A DNA stretch of 64,000 bases from LMUY01 sp965276785 (GCA_965276785.1 OZ255629.1:1364001-1428000); one strand, 5' to 3'; positions 22,034 to 31,350 are shown, numbered from the stretch's first letter. Notes: generated from the letters alone by a model not told the origin. Made by a program: numbers and translations.

Positions 22034-22603
22034 CTAGGCCGCCGTCGCGGTCGGTAGCAAGGCGCCCACAGCGTTGTCGACGCGCGCCGGGTCGGGCGGC
22101 TGGCCGGTCAGGCGGGTGACGACGGCAGAGGCGGCTTCCCCCGCCACTTGGCGCAGCGCCCCCATGGCTGTGGTGCGGGAGGCGGCGATACGGCCCTCCG
22201 CCTCGGCGAGTTGCTGGTCCAGCGTCTCGTTCATCGCGGCATTGCGTGCGGCGGCCTCAGCTTTGGCCTGCTGGGTGGCGGTGGCAATCGAGCCCTGCGC
22301 CTCGGCCCGGGCCCGCCGCGTTGCCTCGGTGAGCTCGGCCACGGCCCCGTCCGCCTCGGTTTTGGCGGCGCGGGCGGTATCGAGGTCGCTAGCGATGCGG
22401 CCGCGCCGCTCCGCCACTACGGTGCCGACCTTCGGGAGCGCCCAACGCGAGAGCATCACGTAGAGCAGGGCGAAAATGATCGCGCCCCATACCACCTGGC
22501 TGATGGTGAGCGGGTTGGCGAAGTTGAGCTGCGGCATGCCCTCCTTCTCCGGCCCGGCGGCCGCGAGCAGGAGGGCGACGGCGGCAAGGGCGAAGCGGCT
22601 CAT
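22034..22603 (-). CDS. atpG: ATP synthase F0 subunit b' (second b-type stalk subunit)
   Basis: 189 aa. Divergent b' chain found in phototrophs and alphaproteobacteria, pairing with b as a heterodimeric stalk (sometimes labelled atpF2 or atpX). The membrane segment is at about residues 33-55 (VVWGAIIFALLYVML), followed by an Ala/Glu/Arg-rich helix. The first 20 residues look like an extra hydrophobic leader, so a downstream start at MPQLNFANP (residue 23) is possible. It lies 4 bp before atpF. Confidence 0.9.
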   Translation of the reverse strand: MSRFALAAVALLLAAAGPEKEGMPQLNFANPLTISQVVWGAIIFALLYVMLSRWALPKVGTVVAERRGRIASDLDTARAAKTEADGAVAELTEATRRARAEAQGSIATATQQAKAEAAARNAAMNETLDQQLAEAEGRIAASRTTAMGALRQVAGEAASAVVTRLTGQPPDPARVDNAVGALLPTATAA

Positions 22604-22617
22604 GGCGGCGGCCGGAC

Positions 22618-22842
22618 TTAGGTGAACAGGATGAGGAAGGAAATCAGCAACGCGAACAGCGCCACGGCTTCCGTCAGCGCAAAGCCCAGGATGCCGAGGC
22701 CGAACACCTGGTCGCGCGCCGAGGGATTGCGGGCGATGCTGGACACCAGCGAGGAGAAGATGTTGCCGATGCCGATGCCCACGCCCGCAAGCGCGATCAC
22801 GGCGATACCGGCCCCGAGGGCCTTTGCAGCAGCGACGTCCAT
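22618..22842 (-). CDS. atpE: ATP synthase F0 subunit c
   Basis: 74 aa proteolipid of the rotor ring with two membrane helices. Helix 1 has the tightly packed GVGIGIGN glycine motif. Helix 2 carries the ion-binding Glu58 in ALTEAVALFAL. The absence of the extra polar ligands of sodium-type rings points to proton coupling. The loop RNPSARDQVF contacts the F1 stalk. Confidence 0.97.
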   Translation of the reverse strand: MDVAAAKALGAGIAVIALAGVGIGIGNIFSSLVSSIARNPSARDQVFGLGILGFALTEAVALFALLISFLILFT

Positions 22843-22888
22843 AATTGTGCAGTCCTTCTGGTGATGGAAGAGGGGTCTGGCGCGCGGA

Positions 22889-23650
22889 CTAGTGCAGGTG
22901 AACCGCGTCGTGCAGGTAGATGCAGGTCAGGATGGCGAACACGTAGGCCTGCAGGCAAGCCACCAGCAGTTCGAACCCCACCAGGACGACGTTGATCGCC
23001 AACGGCCCAATGGCGCCGATCACGCCCAGGAATCCTAGGCCTGAGAGCGTCAGGATGAAGGTTGCGAACACCTCGAACATCACGTGCCCGGCGACCATGT
23101 TGGCGAACAGGCGGATGGAGAGGCTCACCGGTCGCGATAGATAGGAGATGATCTCCACCGGGATGATGAGCGGCGCCAGCAGCTTGGGGGCGCCGGCCGG
23201 GAAGAAGTATTCGGTGAAGAAGTGGCTGCCGTTCTCGCGGATGGCGACCACCGTGACGAGGACAATCACCATGATCGCCAGTGCCCCGGTAATTGCGATA
23301 TGGCTGGTGTAGGTGAAAGCAAACGGCAGCAGGCCGAGCAGATTGCCCATCAAGACGAAGAAGAACAGCGTGAACACGAAGGGGAAGAAGCGCCGCCCTT
23401 CCTCGCCGATCTGGTCGACGCACATCTTTTCCACGAACTCGTAGCTCATCTCCGCCGCCGATTGCAGTCGGTTCGGCACCACGGCGCGGCCGCGCATGCC
23501 ATAGACCAGCATGAACAGGGTGAGCACGCCACCGGCAACCATCCAGGCGTTAGACTGGGTGAAATTGACCGACTGGCCGATCAGCCCCCAGCCGTGGTGC
23601 AGCCGGAACTGTCCGAGCGCGTCGATTGTGGGTGGTGCTGCCTCAGCCAA
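22889..23650 (-). CDS. atpB: ATP synthase F0 subunit a
   Basis: 253 aa inner-membrane subunit forming the proton half-channels. The essential arginine is Arg180 in LSIRLFANMVAGH. The RLQSAAEMSYEFVE and MGNLLGLLPF segments are standard. It overlaps the atpI end by 8 bp and is followed by atpE after 46 bp. Confidence 0.97.
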   Translation of the reverse strand: MAEAAPPTIDALGQFRLHHGWGLIGQSVNFTQSNAWMVAGGVLTLFMLVYGMRGRAVVPNRLQSAAEMSYEFVEKMCVDQIGEEGRRFFPFVFTLFFFVLMGNLLGLLPFAFTYTSHIAITGALAIMVIVLVTVVAIRENGSHFFTEYFFPAGAPKLLAPLIIPVEIISYLSRPVSLSIRLFANMVAGHVMFEVFATFILTLSGLGFLGVIGAIGPLAINVVLVGFELLVACLQAYVFAILTCIYLHDAVHLH

Positions 23651-23939
23651 AATCGCGTCCCTTCTTCGGCGCCATCAAGCGCCACACATTCGCCACCCCG
23701 GCCGCGCCCCCCAGCAACACGAACACCACCAGGAACAGCGGCGTGGTGTGCAGCCAGCGGTCGAGCCCCCAACCCAGGGCCAACCCCACCACCAAGGCAG
23801 ACAGCAACTCCACCCCCACCCGCGCCCCGATGCTCCAGGGGGAAGGGCCGGATGGGGAGGCTGCCGCCACCTTGGAGACCCGGCGGTTGCGCGCCGCGTT
23901 TAGGCGGGCTTCGAAATCGCCGGGCTCTGTCTCATTCAT
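23643..23939 (-). CDS. atpI: ATP synthase assembly protein AtpI
   Basis: 98 aa with a charged N-terminus and two membrane helices (ARVGVELLSALVVGLALGW and a second at about 70-88). AtpI/AtpQ helps c-ring assembly or magnesium supply in other bacteria. First gene of atpI-B-E-F'-F. The F1 genes (atpHAGDC) are elsewhere, as usual in alphaproteobacteria. Confidence 0.9.
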   Translation of the reverse strand: MNETEPGDFEARLNAARNRRVSKVAAASPSGPSPWSIGARVGVELLSALVVGLALGWGLDRWLHTTPLFLVVFVLLGGAAGVANVWRLMAPKKGRDFG

Positions 23940-24053
23940 GGCGCCCCTTTCAACCCACGTGAGCGAGCCGTCAAAAGCGCAGGCTTGCTAACCGGGGGGT
24001 TACAGGGTGTCAAGAACGTGAGAGAGCGATGAGACCGTGAACGACCGCCTGGA

Positions 24054-24551
24054 CTATGTTGGGCGCGTCGGGTCGGGCATGCCGTTGTGGGCGCCCATTG
24101 GCCGCGCTGGCCAGTCCACCCACCGATCAGCCCGGGTCGCCTCATACCTCTCGTTGAGCGGGTAACGGATGCGGTTCTCGGGCTTATCGGCCTCGCCCAC
24201 TACGAGAAGGCGAACTTCCCGGTCCGTGTTGTTGAGAAACGTGTGACAAGTGCCGTCTCCAGCGGGGAAAACCACCGCGTCGCCTTCCTTTAGACGGTAG
24301 ACTTGCCCGTCGATCCAGACGTCGGGCGTGCCTTCAAGCACGTAGATGAACTCCTCTTCGGCGCTCTCCGCATGCGGGTAGGACGTACGGCGGCCCGGCG
24401 GGAGGCGGTTGTGGTGAATGCCAAGCCGTTTCAGCCCCAACGCTCGTCCCAATGGCGCACCGATCGTCATGAGTTCCGTGTCGCCCGGGTAATGGTCGTC
24501 GTCTGGCTCCTCAAGCTCGGTCCAGTGGCGTATGCAATCCGGCCTGGTCAT
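24054..24551 (-). CDS. Cupin-domain protein
   Basis: 165 aa from the ATG at 24551. A GTG at 24569 is in frame, but the ribosome binding site GAAGGAG lies between the two and serves the ATG. A single double-stranded beta-helix domain carries the cupin motifs SYPHAESAEEEFIYVLEG (metal ligands His and Glu) and FPAGDGTCHTFLNNTD. Its role (sugar isomerase-like, dioxygenase or sensor) cannot be told. Monocistronic between the atp and liv blocks. Confidence 0.85.
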   Translation of the reverse strand: MTRPDCIRHWTELEEPDDDHYPGDTELMTIGAPLGRALGLKRLGIHHNRLPPGRRTSYPHAESAEEEFIYVLEGTPDVWIDGQVYRLKEGDAVVFPAGDGTCHTFLNNTDREVRLLVVGEADKPENRIRYPLNERYEATRADRWVDWPARPMGAHNGMPDPTRPT

Positions 24552-24629
24552 TATCCATGCTCCTTCCACGTGCTACAGCCATCCTACGATCTGAAGGCTT
24601 CCTGTCACGGGACCACGGCAAGAGCTCCG

Positions 24630-25346
24630 TCAAGCGTCCCCGCCCAGGTAAGCCGCCATGACGGCCGGGTTGCGCAACACGGTCGGGCCGTCGCCGTGCA
24701 GTGCAATGCGGCCGCCCTCCAGCACATAGGCATAATCCGCGACATCCAACGCGGCCGATGCGTTCTGCTCCACCAGCAGGATCGTGGTGCCACCCTGGCG
24801 CAGGTCGGCGATGGCGGTGAAAATCTCCTCCACCACCAGCGGCGCCAGCCCCATCGAGGGCTCGTCCAGCAGCAACAGGCGCGGGCCGCCCATCAGCGCA
24901 CGGCCGAACGCCAACATCTGCTGCTCCCCGCCTGAGAGTGAACCGGCAAGTTGGCCCAATCGCTCGCGCAGACGGGGGAAGCGGGTCAGCACCGCTTCGC
25001 GTCGGCGGGCGCGTTCCGCCGGGTCGGGCACGGTGTAGGCGCCGAGGGCGAGGTTGTCGGCCACGGTGAGGGCGCCGAACACCTGTCGCCCCTCCGGTAC
25101 CTGGCGCAATCCGGCGGCGGCAATGGCGTGCGCGGGGCGGCCGGCGATGTCCGCGCCGTCGTAGAGGATGCACCCGGCGCGGGGACGCAACAGGCCGGAA
25201 ATGGCGCGCATGACCGTGGTCTTGCCCGCCCCGTTGGCGCCGATCAGGCCAACGATCTGGCCCGGCTCCACTCGCAGCGAGATGCCGTGCACCACGGTCG
25301 TGCGGCCATAGCCTAGCGTGAGGCCCTCCAGATGCAGGCTGCTCAA
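24630..25346 (-). CDS. livF: Branched-chain amino acid ABC transporter ATP-binding protein LivF
   Basis: 238 aa ATPase. Walker A GANGAGKT (36-43), Q-loop VPEGRQVFG, signature LSGGEQQ, Walker B LLLLDEPSMGL and switch His region are intact. EGRxVF and the length are typical of LivF. The start is a TTG at 25346 overlapping the livG stop (TTGA), because no ATG or GTG fits before the conserved LEGLTLGYG. The substrate may be any HAAT-class compound (amino acids, amides, urea). Confidence 0.92.
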   Translation of the reverse strand: MSSLHLEGLTLGYGRTTVVHGISLRVEPGQIVGLIGANGAGKTTVMRAISGLLRPRAGCILYDGADIAGRPAHAIAAAGLRQVPEGRQVFGALTVADNLALGAYTVPDPAERARRREAVLTRFPRLRERLGQLAGSLSGGEQQMLAFGRALMGGPRLLLLDEPSMGLAPLVVEEIFTAIADLRQGGTTILLVEQNASAALDVADYAYVLEGGRIALHGDGPTVLRNPAVMAAYLGGDA

Positions 25347-26152
25347 ACGCCGCGCACCCCGATACGGGCGCCGGCTTGCAGGCGGGCAGCGACCTTGTGG
25401 CCGAGATAGGCCTCGATCACCGCCGGGTCGGCGCGCACGGCGGCGGGCGGCCCACGGGCGATGCGACGGCCGAAGTTCAGCACCGTCACTTCGTCCGACA
25501 CGTCCATCACAAAGCCCATGTCGTGCTCCACCAGCAGCACGGTGGTGCCGGCGGCACAAAGCCGGCGTATTAAGGCGGCGAGGGCGGCGGTCTCGGCCGG
25601 GTTCAGCCCGGCGGCGGGTTCGTCCAGCAATAGCAGGCGGGGGTGGGAGGCGACGGCGCGGGCGATCTCCACTCGGCGCCCATCGCCGTAAGAAAGTGAC
25701 CCGGCGCGGGCCTGCGCCAGGTTCGGCAGCCCGACCAGTTCGAGCGCCGCGTCCGCCGCGCGCACGGCGCCCGCCTCCTCGCGGCGGAAGCGGGGCAGGC
25801 GGGCCACCACCGCGGCGAGGCTCGCCCGCGAGCGCGGCTGCAGGCCGAGCAATACGTTCTCCAGCACCGTCATGCCGGCAAACACCCGCATGGACTGGAA
25901 CGTGCGCGCCATGCCGAGTGCTGCCCGGCGGTGCGGCGGCAGGCGGGTGATGTCCTGCCCGGCAAGAGTGATGCGGCCGGAACTGGGGGGCGTGATGCCG
26001 GAGAGCAAATTGAACAGCGTGGTCTTGCCCGCTCCATTCGGGCCGATCACGGCATGGATGCCGCCCTCGCGCACCGCCAGGTCCACCGCGTCCACCGCGA
26101 CCAGGCCGGAAAAGCGGCGGGTGAGGCTGGCGGCTTCGAGCAGGACGCTCAA
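25343..26152 (-). CDS. livG: Branched-chain amino acid ABC transporter ATP-binding protein LivG
   Basis: 269 aa ATPase. Walker A GPNGAGKT (37-44) is followed by the LivG-type RTFQSMRVFAGMTV loop, the signature region LSYGDGRRVEIARA and Walker B LLLLDEPAAGLNP. The TTG start at 26152 overlaps the livM stop (TTGA), the same arrangement as at livF. Interacts with LivHM in the inner membrane. Confidence 0.93.
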   Translation of the reverse strand: MSVLLEAASLTRRFSGLVAVDAVDLAVREGGIHAVIGPNGAGKTTLFNLLSGITPPSSGRITLAGQDITRLPPHRRAALGMARTFQSMRVFAGMTVLENVLLGLQPRSRASLAAVVARLPRFRREEAGAVRAADAALELVGLPNLAQARAGSLSYGDGRRVEIARAVASHPRLLLLDEPAAGLNPAETAALAALIRRLCAAGTTVLLVEHDMGFVMDVSDEVTVLNFGRRIARGPPAAVRADPAVIEAYLGHKVAARLQAGARIGVRGV

Positions 26153-26997
26153 GCGGCGCGCCGGCGCATCGGCCAAGGCAGCAGGCCGCCGGGCAGGAAC
26201 AGCACCGCCACCACGATGATCAGCCCGTTCAGCACCAAACGCAGGTCCGCCAAACCACGCAGCAACTCGGGGAGGGCGGTGAGCAGGACGGCACCCAACA
26301 CCGGCCCGAGCGGTGTCGCGATGCCGCCGAGCAGCGCATAGGACAGGATAGTCACCGCAGGCTCGAAGCCATATTCGGCCGGGCCGATAAAGGAGGACAC
26401 GTGCGCGTCGAGGCAGCCTGCCAGCCCCGCCAGCGCGGCGGAGGCGAGCAGCACGCCCATCTTGCTCCGCAGCAGGTTCACCCCCAGCACGGCCGCGGCG
26501 GTCTCGTCTTCCCGCATCGCCTCCATAGCCCGCCCGACCGGGCTGCGGCCGAGCAGCCACAGGATGACGATGGCGGCCGCGAGCAAGCCATAGATTACCC
26601 AGCTCTCGGCCTGTGCCGGAATGCCGGACAAGCCGAGCGCGCCGCCGAACACGTCGAGGTTGAGATACAGCGCGCGTAGCACCTCGCCGAGCCCGATCGT
26701 CGCAATAGCCAAGTAGACGCCCGAAAGCCGCAGCGTGGGCAGGCCGATCGCGAGCGCGAACAGCACCGGCGCCACCACCGAGAGCGGCAGCACCGCCCAG
26801 AACGGCATCGCCAGGTTCAGCGTCATCAGCGCCGAGGAATACGCCCCCAGGCCCATGAACGCCGCCTGGCCCAGCGAGAGCTGCCCGGCCGCCAGCACCA
26901 CATACATCGACAAGGCCAGCAGCCCGTTGATACCCACCGCGTGGATGAGGTTGCTGTAGGTGAAGAGGAGGTCGCCGAGCCAAGGCGGCATGGTCAT
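26149..26997 (-). CDS. livM: Branched-chain amino acid ABC transporter permease LivM
   Basis: 282 aa inner-membrane permease with about eight to nine helices. ALSMYVVLAAGQLSLGQAAFMGLGAY is shared by LivM proteins (shown here by its GQLSLGQAAF core), and GRAMEAMREDETAAAVLGV is the cytoplasmic EAA-like loop that contacts the ATPases. It overlaps livH by 4 bp (ATGA). Confidence 0.94.
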   Translation of the reverse strand: MTMPPWLGDLLFTYSNLIHAVGINGLLALSMYVVLAAGQLSLGQAAFMGLGAYSSALMTLNLAMPFWAVLPLSVVAPVLFALAIGLPTLRLSGVYLAIATIGLGEVLRALYLNLDVFGGALGLSGIPAQAESWVIYGLLAAAIVILWLLGRSPVGRAMEAMREDETAAAVLGVNLLRSKMGVLLASAALAGLAGCLDAHVSSFIGPAEYGFEPAVTILSYALLGGIATPLGPVLGAVLLTALPELLRGLADLRLVLNGLIIVVAVLFLPGGLLPWPMRRRAA

Positions 26998-27875
26998 GCC
27001 CGGCGCATCGCCGCGCGGCTAAACAGGCCGGCCGGCCGCGTCCATAGCACTGCCACCAAGACCAGAAAGGCCACCGCTTCCTTCAGGTTGGAGCTGACAT
27101 AGCCGGCCGTCATCACCTCCAGGATGCCGAGCAGCATGCCGGCAGCCAGCGCGCCCAAGGTGTTGCCTAAGCCGCCCACGATAATCACCACAAAGCCGCG
27201 CAGCATCATTTCTTCGCCCATGTAGGGCTGGATGGCGTTGCGCTGTAGCCCGATCAACACGCCGCCGGCCCCGGCCAGGCAACCGGAGACGAAAGAGACG
27301 ATGGCCGCCGTCCGGGCGGTGTTGATGCCCATCAGTGCCGCGGCATCCGGCCGTTCCGACATGGCGCGGATAGCGAGACCGAGCCGGGTGCGATGCAGCA
27401 GCCAAAGCAGGGCGGCCACCAGGACGGCGGTGGCGAGCAGGATCAGCAACTGCGATTCGGTCACCCGCACTGGGCCGAGCTGGAGCGCATTGCCGTTAAT
27501 AGCACCCGGTGGGAAGCGCCTGATGTCGGAGCCGACCCAGACGGTGAGCGCCGAATACAACGCCAGCACCGCGCCGAGCGTGACCATGAGGGAAGCCAGC
27601 TCAGGCGCCCACGCGCTGCGCAGCCGGGTCAGAAGCAGCCAGTCCAGCACGACGGCGATTGCGCCCGATGCGACGGCCGCAACGGGCAGCGCAGTGGCAA
27701 TGCCAAGCCCGGCCGTCCGCACCAACCAGAGCGCGATGAGGGCGCCGGCGGAAAAGTAGAACCCATAGGTGAGATTGATCACCCGCAGCACGCCGAACAT
27801 CAGGGTGAAGCCGAGCGCGAACAACGCGTAGGTCGCGCCTAATAGGGTGCCGTTAGCGAGTTGCTGAGGGAACAT
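26994..27875 (-). CDS. livH: Branched-chain amino acid ABC transporter permease LivH
   Basis: 293 aa inner-membrane permease. The N-terminal QLANGTLLGATYALFALG and the loop GLAIRAMSERPDAAALMGIN are characteristic. The C-terminal FVVIIVGGLGN motif is intact. First intact gene downstream of the frameshifted livK (53-bp gap). Confidence 0.94.
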   Translation of the reverse strand: MFPQQLANGTLLGATYALFALGFTLMFGVLRVINLTYGFYFSAGALIALWLVRTAGLGIATALPVAAVASGAIAVVLDWLLLTRLRSAWAPELASLMVTLGAVLALYSALTVWVGSDIRRFPPGAINGNALQLGPVRVTESQLLILLATAVLVAALLWLLHRTRLGLAIRAMSERPDAAALMGINTARTAAIVSFVSGCLAGAGGVLIGLQRNAIQPYMGEEMMLRGFVVIIVGGLGNTLGALAAGMLLGILEVMTAGYVSSNLKEAVAFLVLVAVLWTRPAGLFSRAAMRRA

Positions 27876-27927
27876 AGGCTAGTCTCCCCCTCTGTCGCTT
27901 GCGGGAGAGCAGAGGACAAGGGGCTCG

Positions 27928-29066
27928 CTACGGCGCAATCGTAAATTTGCCATCCTGCATCACCAGCACCACGACGCCGGCGGTCGACGCCGGGTCACGC
28001 GACGCGGTGAAGCTGAACGGGCCCATGACGCCATCGAACTCAGTCTGCATCAACGCATCGCGCAGCTTGGCCGGGTCGGGGGCACCGCGCGATCGATAGC
28101 GGCCGCCACGATCTGCATCGCGTCGTAAGCCTGCGCCGAGAACTGGTCCGGGTCCTTGTTGTAGGCCTTGCGGAAAGCGGCAATAAACGCCTGGTTCTGC
28201 GGCGTCGCCTTGCCCACGAACCAGGGGCTGCCGACGATCAGGCCATCCGCCGCCTTCCCGGCGATCTCGCCGAGCTTGGGCGAGTTGCTGCCATTGCCGC
28301 CGATGAACAGAGTCTTCGGCCCGAAGCCCACCTGCCGCGCCCCGAGCAGCACGCCCGCCACCGGCTCCACCAACGCGGAAATCCCCACCGCGTCCGGATG
28401 GAGTTCGCGGATTTTGGTCAGTTGCGCAGAAAAGTCGGTGTCCCTGCTGCCGAAGCTCTCGATGTCCGCGATCGTCAGGCCGGCCTTCTCCGCCGCCGCC
28501 TTCATCACGTCGAACCCCGACTTGGAGAACGCGTCGTCATTGGCGTACATCAGCGCGATTGTCTTCACCCCCATGCCGATCGCCTTGCGCAGCGTCACGG
28601 GGATCACGTCGCTCTCGGGCAGCGAGGTGCGGAACACGTCGTCGCCGATGGCGGTGATGCCGTTGGCGGTGGTGGACGTGCCGACGATCGGCACATGGCG
28701 CTCCTGCGCCACCGGGCCCACGGCGAACATCTCGTTGGACAGCGTGGGGCCGATGATGCCGACGACATGGTCCCGCCCGATCAGCTTGCGGGCGGCGTTG
28801 ATCGCCTGGTTCTTGTCGCCCGCGCTGTCCTCGATGGTGAGGGCAATCTTGCGGCCCCCAAGCACGCCATGCGCGTTGATCCCGGTCAACGCCAGGTCCA
28901 GCCCCTGCTTGATCGCAGCGCCATAGGCGGCGTTCGGGCCGGAGAGGATTTCGATGGAGCCGACCGGCACGGCATCCTGCGCCCAGGCGAGGTCCGGTCC
29001 CAGTTCCAGGTCCGCGCCCATCCAGGCCAACAATGCCAAGACGGCGCAAACGTGCCTGCGAACCAT
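27928..29066 (-). pseudogene. livK: Frameshifted branched-chain amino acid-binding protein (LivK-like)
   Basis: Starts at the ATG 29066 with a signal peptide (MVRRHVCAVLALLAW...AWAQ) and a full type 1 periplasmic-binding fold: VGSIEILSGPNAAYG, IIGPTLSNEM, GTSTTANGI and YDAMQIVAAAIDR. At about 28078-28090, in a C5 run, the frame ends early (TRPSCAMR stop at 28050). The next frame continues collinearly with DPAKLRDALMQTEFDGVMGPF and ends VMQDGKFTIAP at 27928. One missing base explains this. It is either a true pseudogene, leaving livHMGF without its own binding protein, or a sequence error. Confidence 0.88.
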
Positions 29067-29169
29067 GCCGAGCCTGTCCAATGCAATCAAGTTGCGCGCG
29101 AACCTAGTGCAACGAACTGTCCGGTCAAGCGGCTTGCACTGGGCCGCCCGGTGCGGCATTGCCGGTCGG

Positions 29170-29976
29170 ATGCCGACCCTTCGCGTCGCCACCTGGAACA
29201 TCAACTCGCTGCGCCTGCGTCTGTCGTTGCTGGAGCGGCTGGTGGATGCACTCGACCCGGACGTGATTTGCCTGCAGGAGACCAAGGTGCCGGACGCGCT
29301 GTTCCCGGACGCAGGCCCGCGGGCACTGGGCTATCCGCATGTCGCCCGGCGCGGGATGAAGGGCTACAATGGCGTGGCCATCCTGTCCCGCGTGCCGCTG
29401 ACGGTGGACGCCATGGCGCCGGACTGGTGCGAGAAGGGCGATTGCCGGCACCTGCAGGTGGCGTTGCAGGTGCCTTCCGGGCTGGTGGAACTGCACAATT
29501 TCTACGTTCCGGCTGGTGGCGACGAGCCCGACCCGGCGCTCAACGCCAAATTCGCCCACAAGCTCGATTTCGTGGCGGAGGCAACGCGGTGGTTTGCGGC
29601 GCGGCCAGGCCTGCGGCGGGGCGTTTTGGTCGGAGATCTTAACATCGCCCCGCTTGAGCACGACGTTTGGAGCCACAAGCAATTGCTAAAGATCGTAAGC
29701 CACACGCCGGTGGAAGTGGCCGGCTTGCTCGCCTGGCAGCGGGCCGGCTGGCACGATGCGGTGCGCCACTTTGTGCCGGCAGAGGAGAAGCTCTACACTT
29801 GGTGGTCCTATCGCAACCAGGATTGGCGTCGTTCGGACCGCGGGCGCCGGCTGGACCACGTGTGGGTAACGCCCGACCTGGCGCCGGGCTTGCGGGATTG
29901 GGCCGTGCTGAAGGACGCGCGAGATTGGCCGCAGACGTCGGATCATGTGCCGGTGATGGTGGCGGTCGAGGTTTGA
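29170..29976 (+). CDS. xth: Exodeoxyribonuclease III (AP endonuclease)
   Basis: 268 aa base-excision-repair nuclease. Metal-binding Glu37 (LQETKV), the catalytic GDLNIAP motif and Asp258-His259 in TSDHVP are all present, as is the N-terminal ATWNINSLR. The ATG at 29170 gives the correct family N-terminus. Divergent from livK with about 100 bp between starts. Confidence 0.95.
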   Translation: MPTLRVATWNINSLRLRLSLLERLVDALDPDVICLQETKVPDALFPDAGPRALGYPHVARRGMKGYNGVAILSRVPLTVDAMAPDWCEKGDCRHLQVALQVPSGLVELHNFYVPAGGDEPDPALNAKFAHKLDFVAEATRWFAARPGLRRGVLVGDLNIAPLEHDVWSHKQLLKIVSHTPVEVAGLLAWQRAGWHDAVRHFVPAEEKLYTWWSYRNQDWRRSDRGRRLDHVWVTPDLAPGLRDWAVLKDARDWPQTSDHVPVMVAVEV

Positions 29977-30137
29977 ACGATGCGGCCGGCTGGTGTCAGA
30001 TTTGCGCTGGTGCGGCGGAGGGTGGGCGCATGATCAATGAGAAGTCTTGCGGAGGTCCTGACAACTGGCGCCAGAAACTGCGTCCTTGGAGCTTTTTTGG
30101 CCCGATGCTCCAGTGTCAGCAATAGATCGTTCTCGGA

Positions 30138-31350
30138 TTGGGCGATATCAATACCATTTTCCTCAATGAACTGAACCGGGGGGTCGGCGCCGACCCGTCT
30201 TGGTTCGAGACCCAATTGGCGTCGGGCCAGTTGACCATGGCAGGCGTGCGGAACTTCGTCGCCCATTCCGCGGAGGCGGCGAGCGACCTTTCCAACTACT
30301 GGACCAATGCGCTCGGGACGCCGATCGACCCGAACTGGCAGGCCGGGCAGGTTGCCTACCTGGCGTCAGGCGGAACGCTTGCCTCGGTCTGGGCGGGCTT
30401 GGCGGGCTCGCCCTCCGCCGCGGCGGCGATTGCCACGATCTGGAGCGATATCCTGGGCAGCTCCGTGGACCCGAGCTGGCAAGCGGCGCAGCAGGGCTTC
30501 CTCAGCACCGGGGGGGACGCTGAGCGAGATTACCGGCGGCTTGGCCGGGTCGCCGGAGGCGGCAGGGGCAGTGGCCACTATCTGGACTGATACCCTGGGC
30601 ACCACGGTCGATCCGAACTGGCAGGCGGCGCAGCAGAGCTTTTTGGCGGCGGGAGGGACGCGTGGGCAAATCATGGTAGGTCTCGCTGACTCCCCTGAAG
30701 CTGCTTCTGCCGTAAATCTTGTAGGCTCAGATATTGCAGGTCAAACTATTCCAGTCGTCACTGTGGTAGCGGAGCAAACTATTTTGGGTGCGGGCGGCAA
30801 TCTAGAACAAACCGAGGCTAATCTAGGGGCTGCTCAAATCGACTCGACTACATCCTCATTTGCGTCTCAGCTTCTTGGTTTCATCGTGCCATCCGCAAAC
30901 GCTGCCCCCACGAACAGCCCGCAAGTAAATGCATTTTTCAACGCAGTCGACGCACCGCTGAAGACGCTCGCGGCAACGGATGGGATACCAAGTGCCTGGC
31001 TAATCGGTCTTGCTGCTTATGAGAGCGGTTACTTAAATGCGCACAACATGGCCCTGAATAACCCTCTGGGGCTAACTCATGCTGGCGGAAATAACATACA
31101 GTTCGCGTCCATACAGGACGCCATAAGCACGTTTGACAGCATCTATTCCAAACAGGTAGCTGGAGCAACGACTCCACAGGATTTTACACAGAGACTAGAA
31201 GGTTCGTTGAATGGAGCACCTGTTGCTGGATGGTCTAGATATAATTCGGTAAACCCAAGTTGGGAAAGTGGCCTGATTGATACAATCAATTCTATCTCAG
31301 CTAATTCTATCTCAGCTAGAGAGGCTCAATGGCTAAGTACGCAACATTGA
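30138..31350 (+). pseudogene. Repeat protein with lysozyme-like C-terminus, frameshifted at a G7 tract (putative effector)
   Basis: The frame opens at 30126 with only a weak TTG start (30138; MGDINTIFLNELNRG). Four ~47-residue DUF4214-like repeats follow, with recurring WxxxLGxxxDPxWQAxQ and GGTLxxxxxGLAGSPEAA. At 30510-30516 a run of seven G shifts the frame by +1; six G would keep it open, and the second frame continues the same repeat (GGTLSEITGG). The C-terminal part (about 30890-31310) has PSAWLIGLAAYESGY, NNPLGLTHAGGN and YNSVNPSWESGL, resembling glucosaminidase/lysozyme-like domains with a candidate catalytic Glu in YESGY. GC falls from about 70% in the repeats to below 50% in the C-terminus. 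No signal peptide. Confidence 0.65.
30296..30720 (+). repeat. Tandem ~141-bp coding repeats (47-residue DUF4214-like units)
   Basis: Three consecutive units begin near 30296, 30437 and 30579, each encoding an aromatic-W-x3-LG-x3-DPxWQA segment followed by a GG(T) turn and GLAGSP/GLADSP. A fourth, more divergent unit precedes them. The frameshifting G7 tract is inside the second of the three. Confidence 0.7.

Noticed and set aside
20282..22057. 591-codon plus-strand ORF
   Set aside because: Antisense to the binding-protein and atpF/atpF' genes; no recognisable protein features.
30296..30720. Tandem repeats as a CRISPR array
   Set aside because: The ~141-bp units are coding and diverged, with no short identical repeats and unique spacers; no cas genes or CRISPR seen anywhere in the window.
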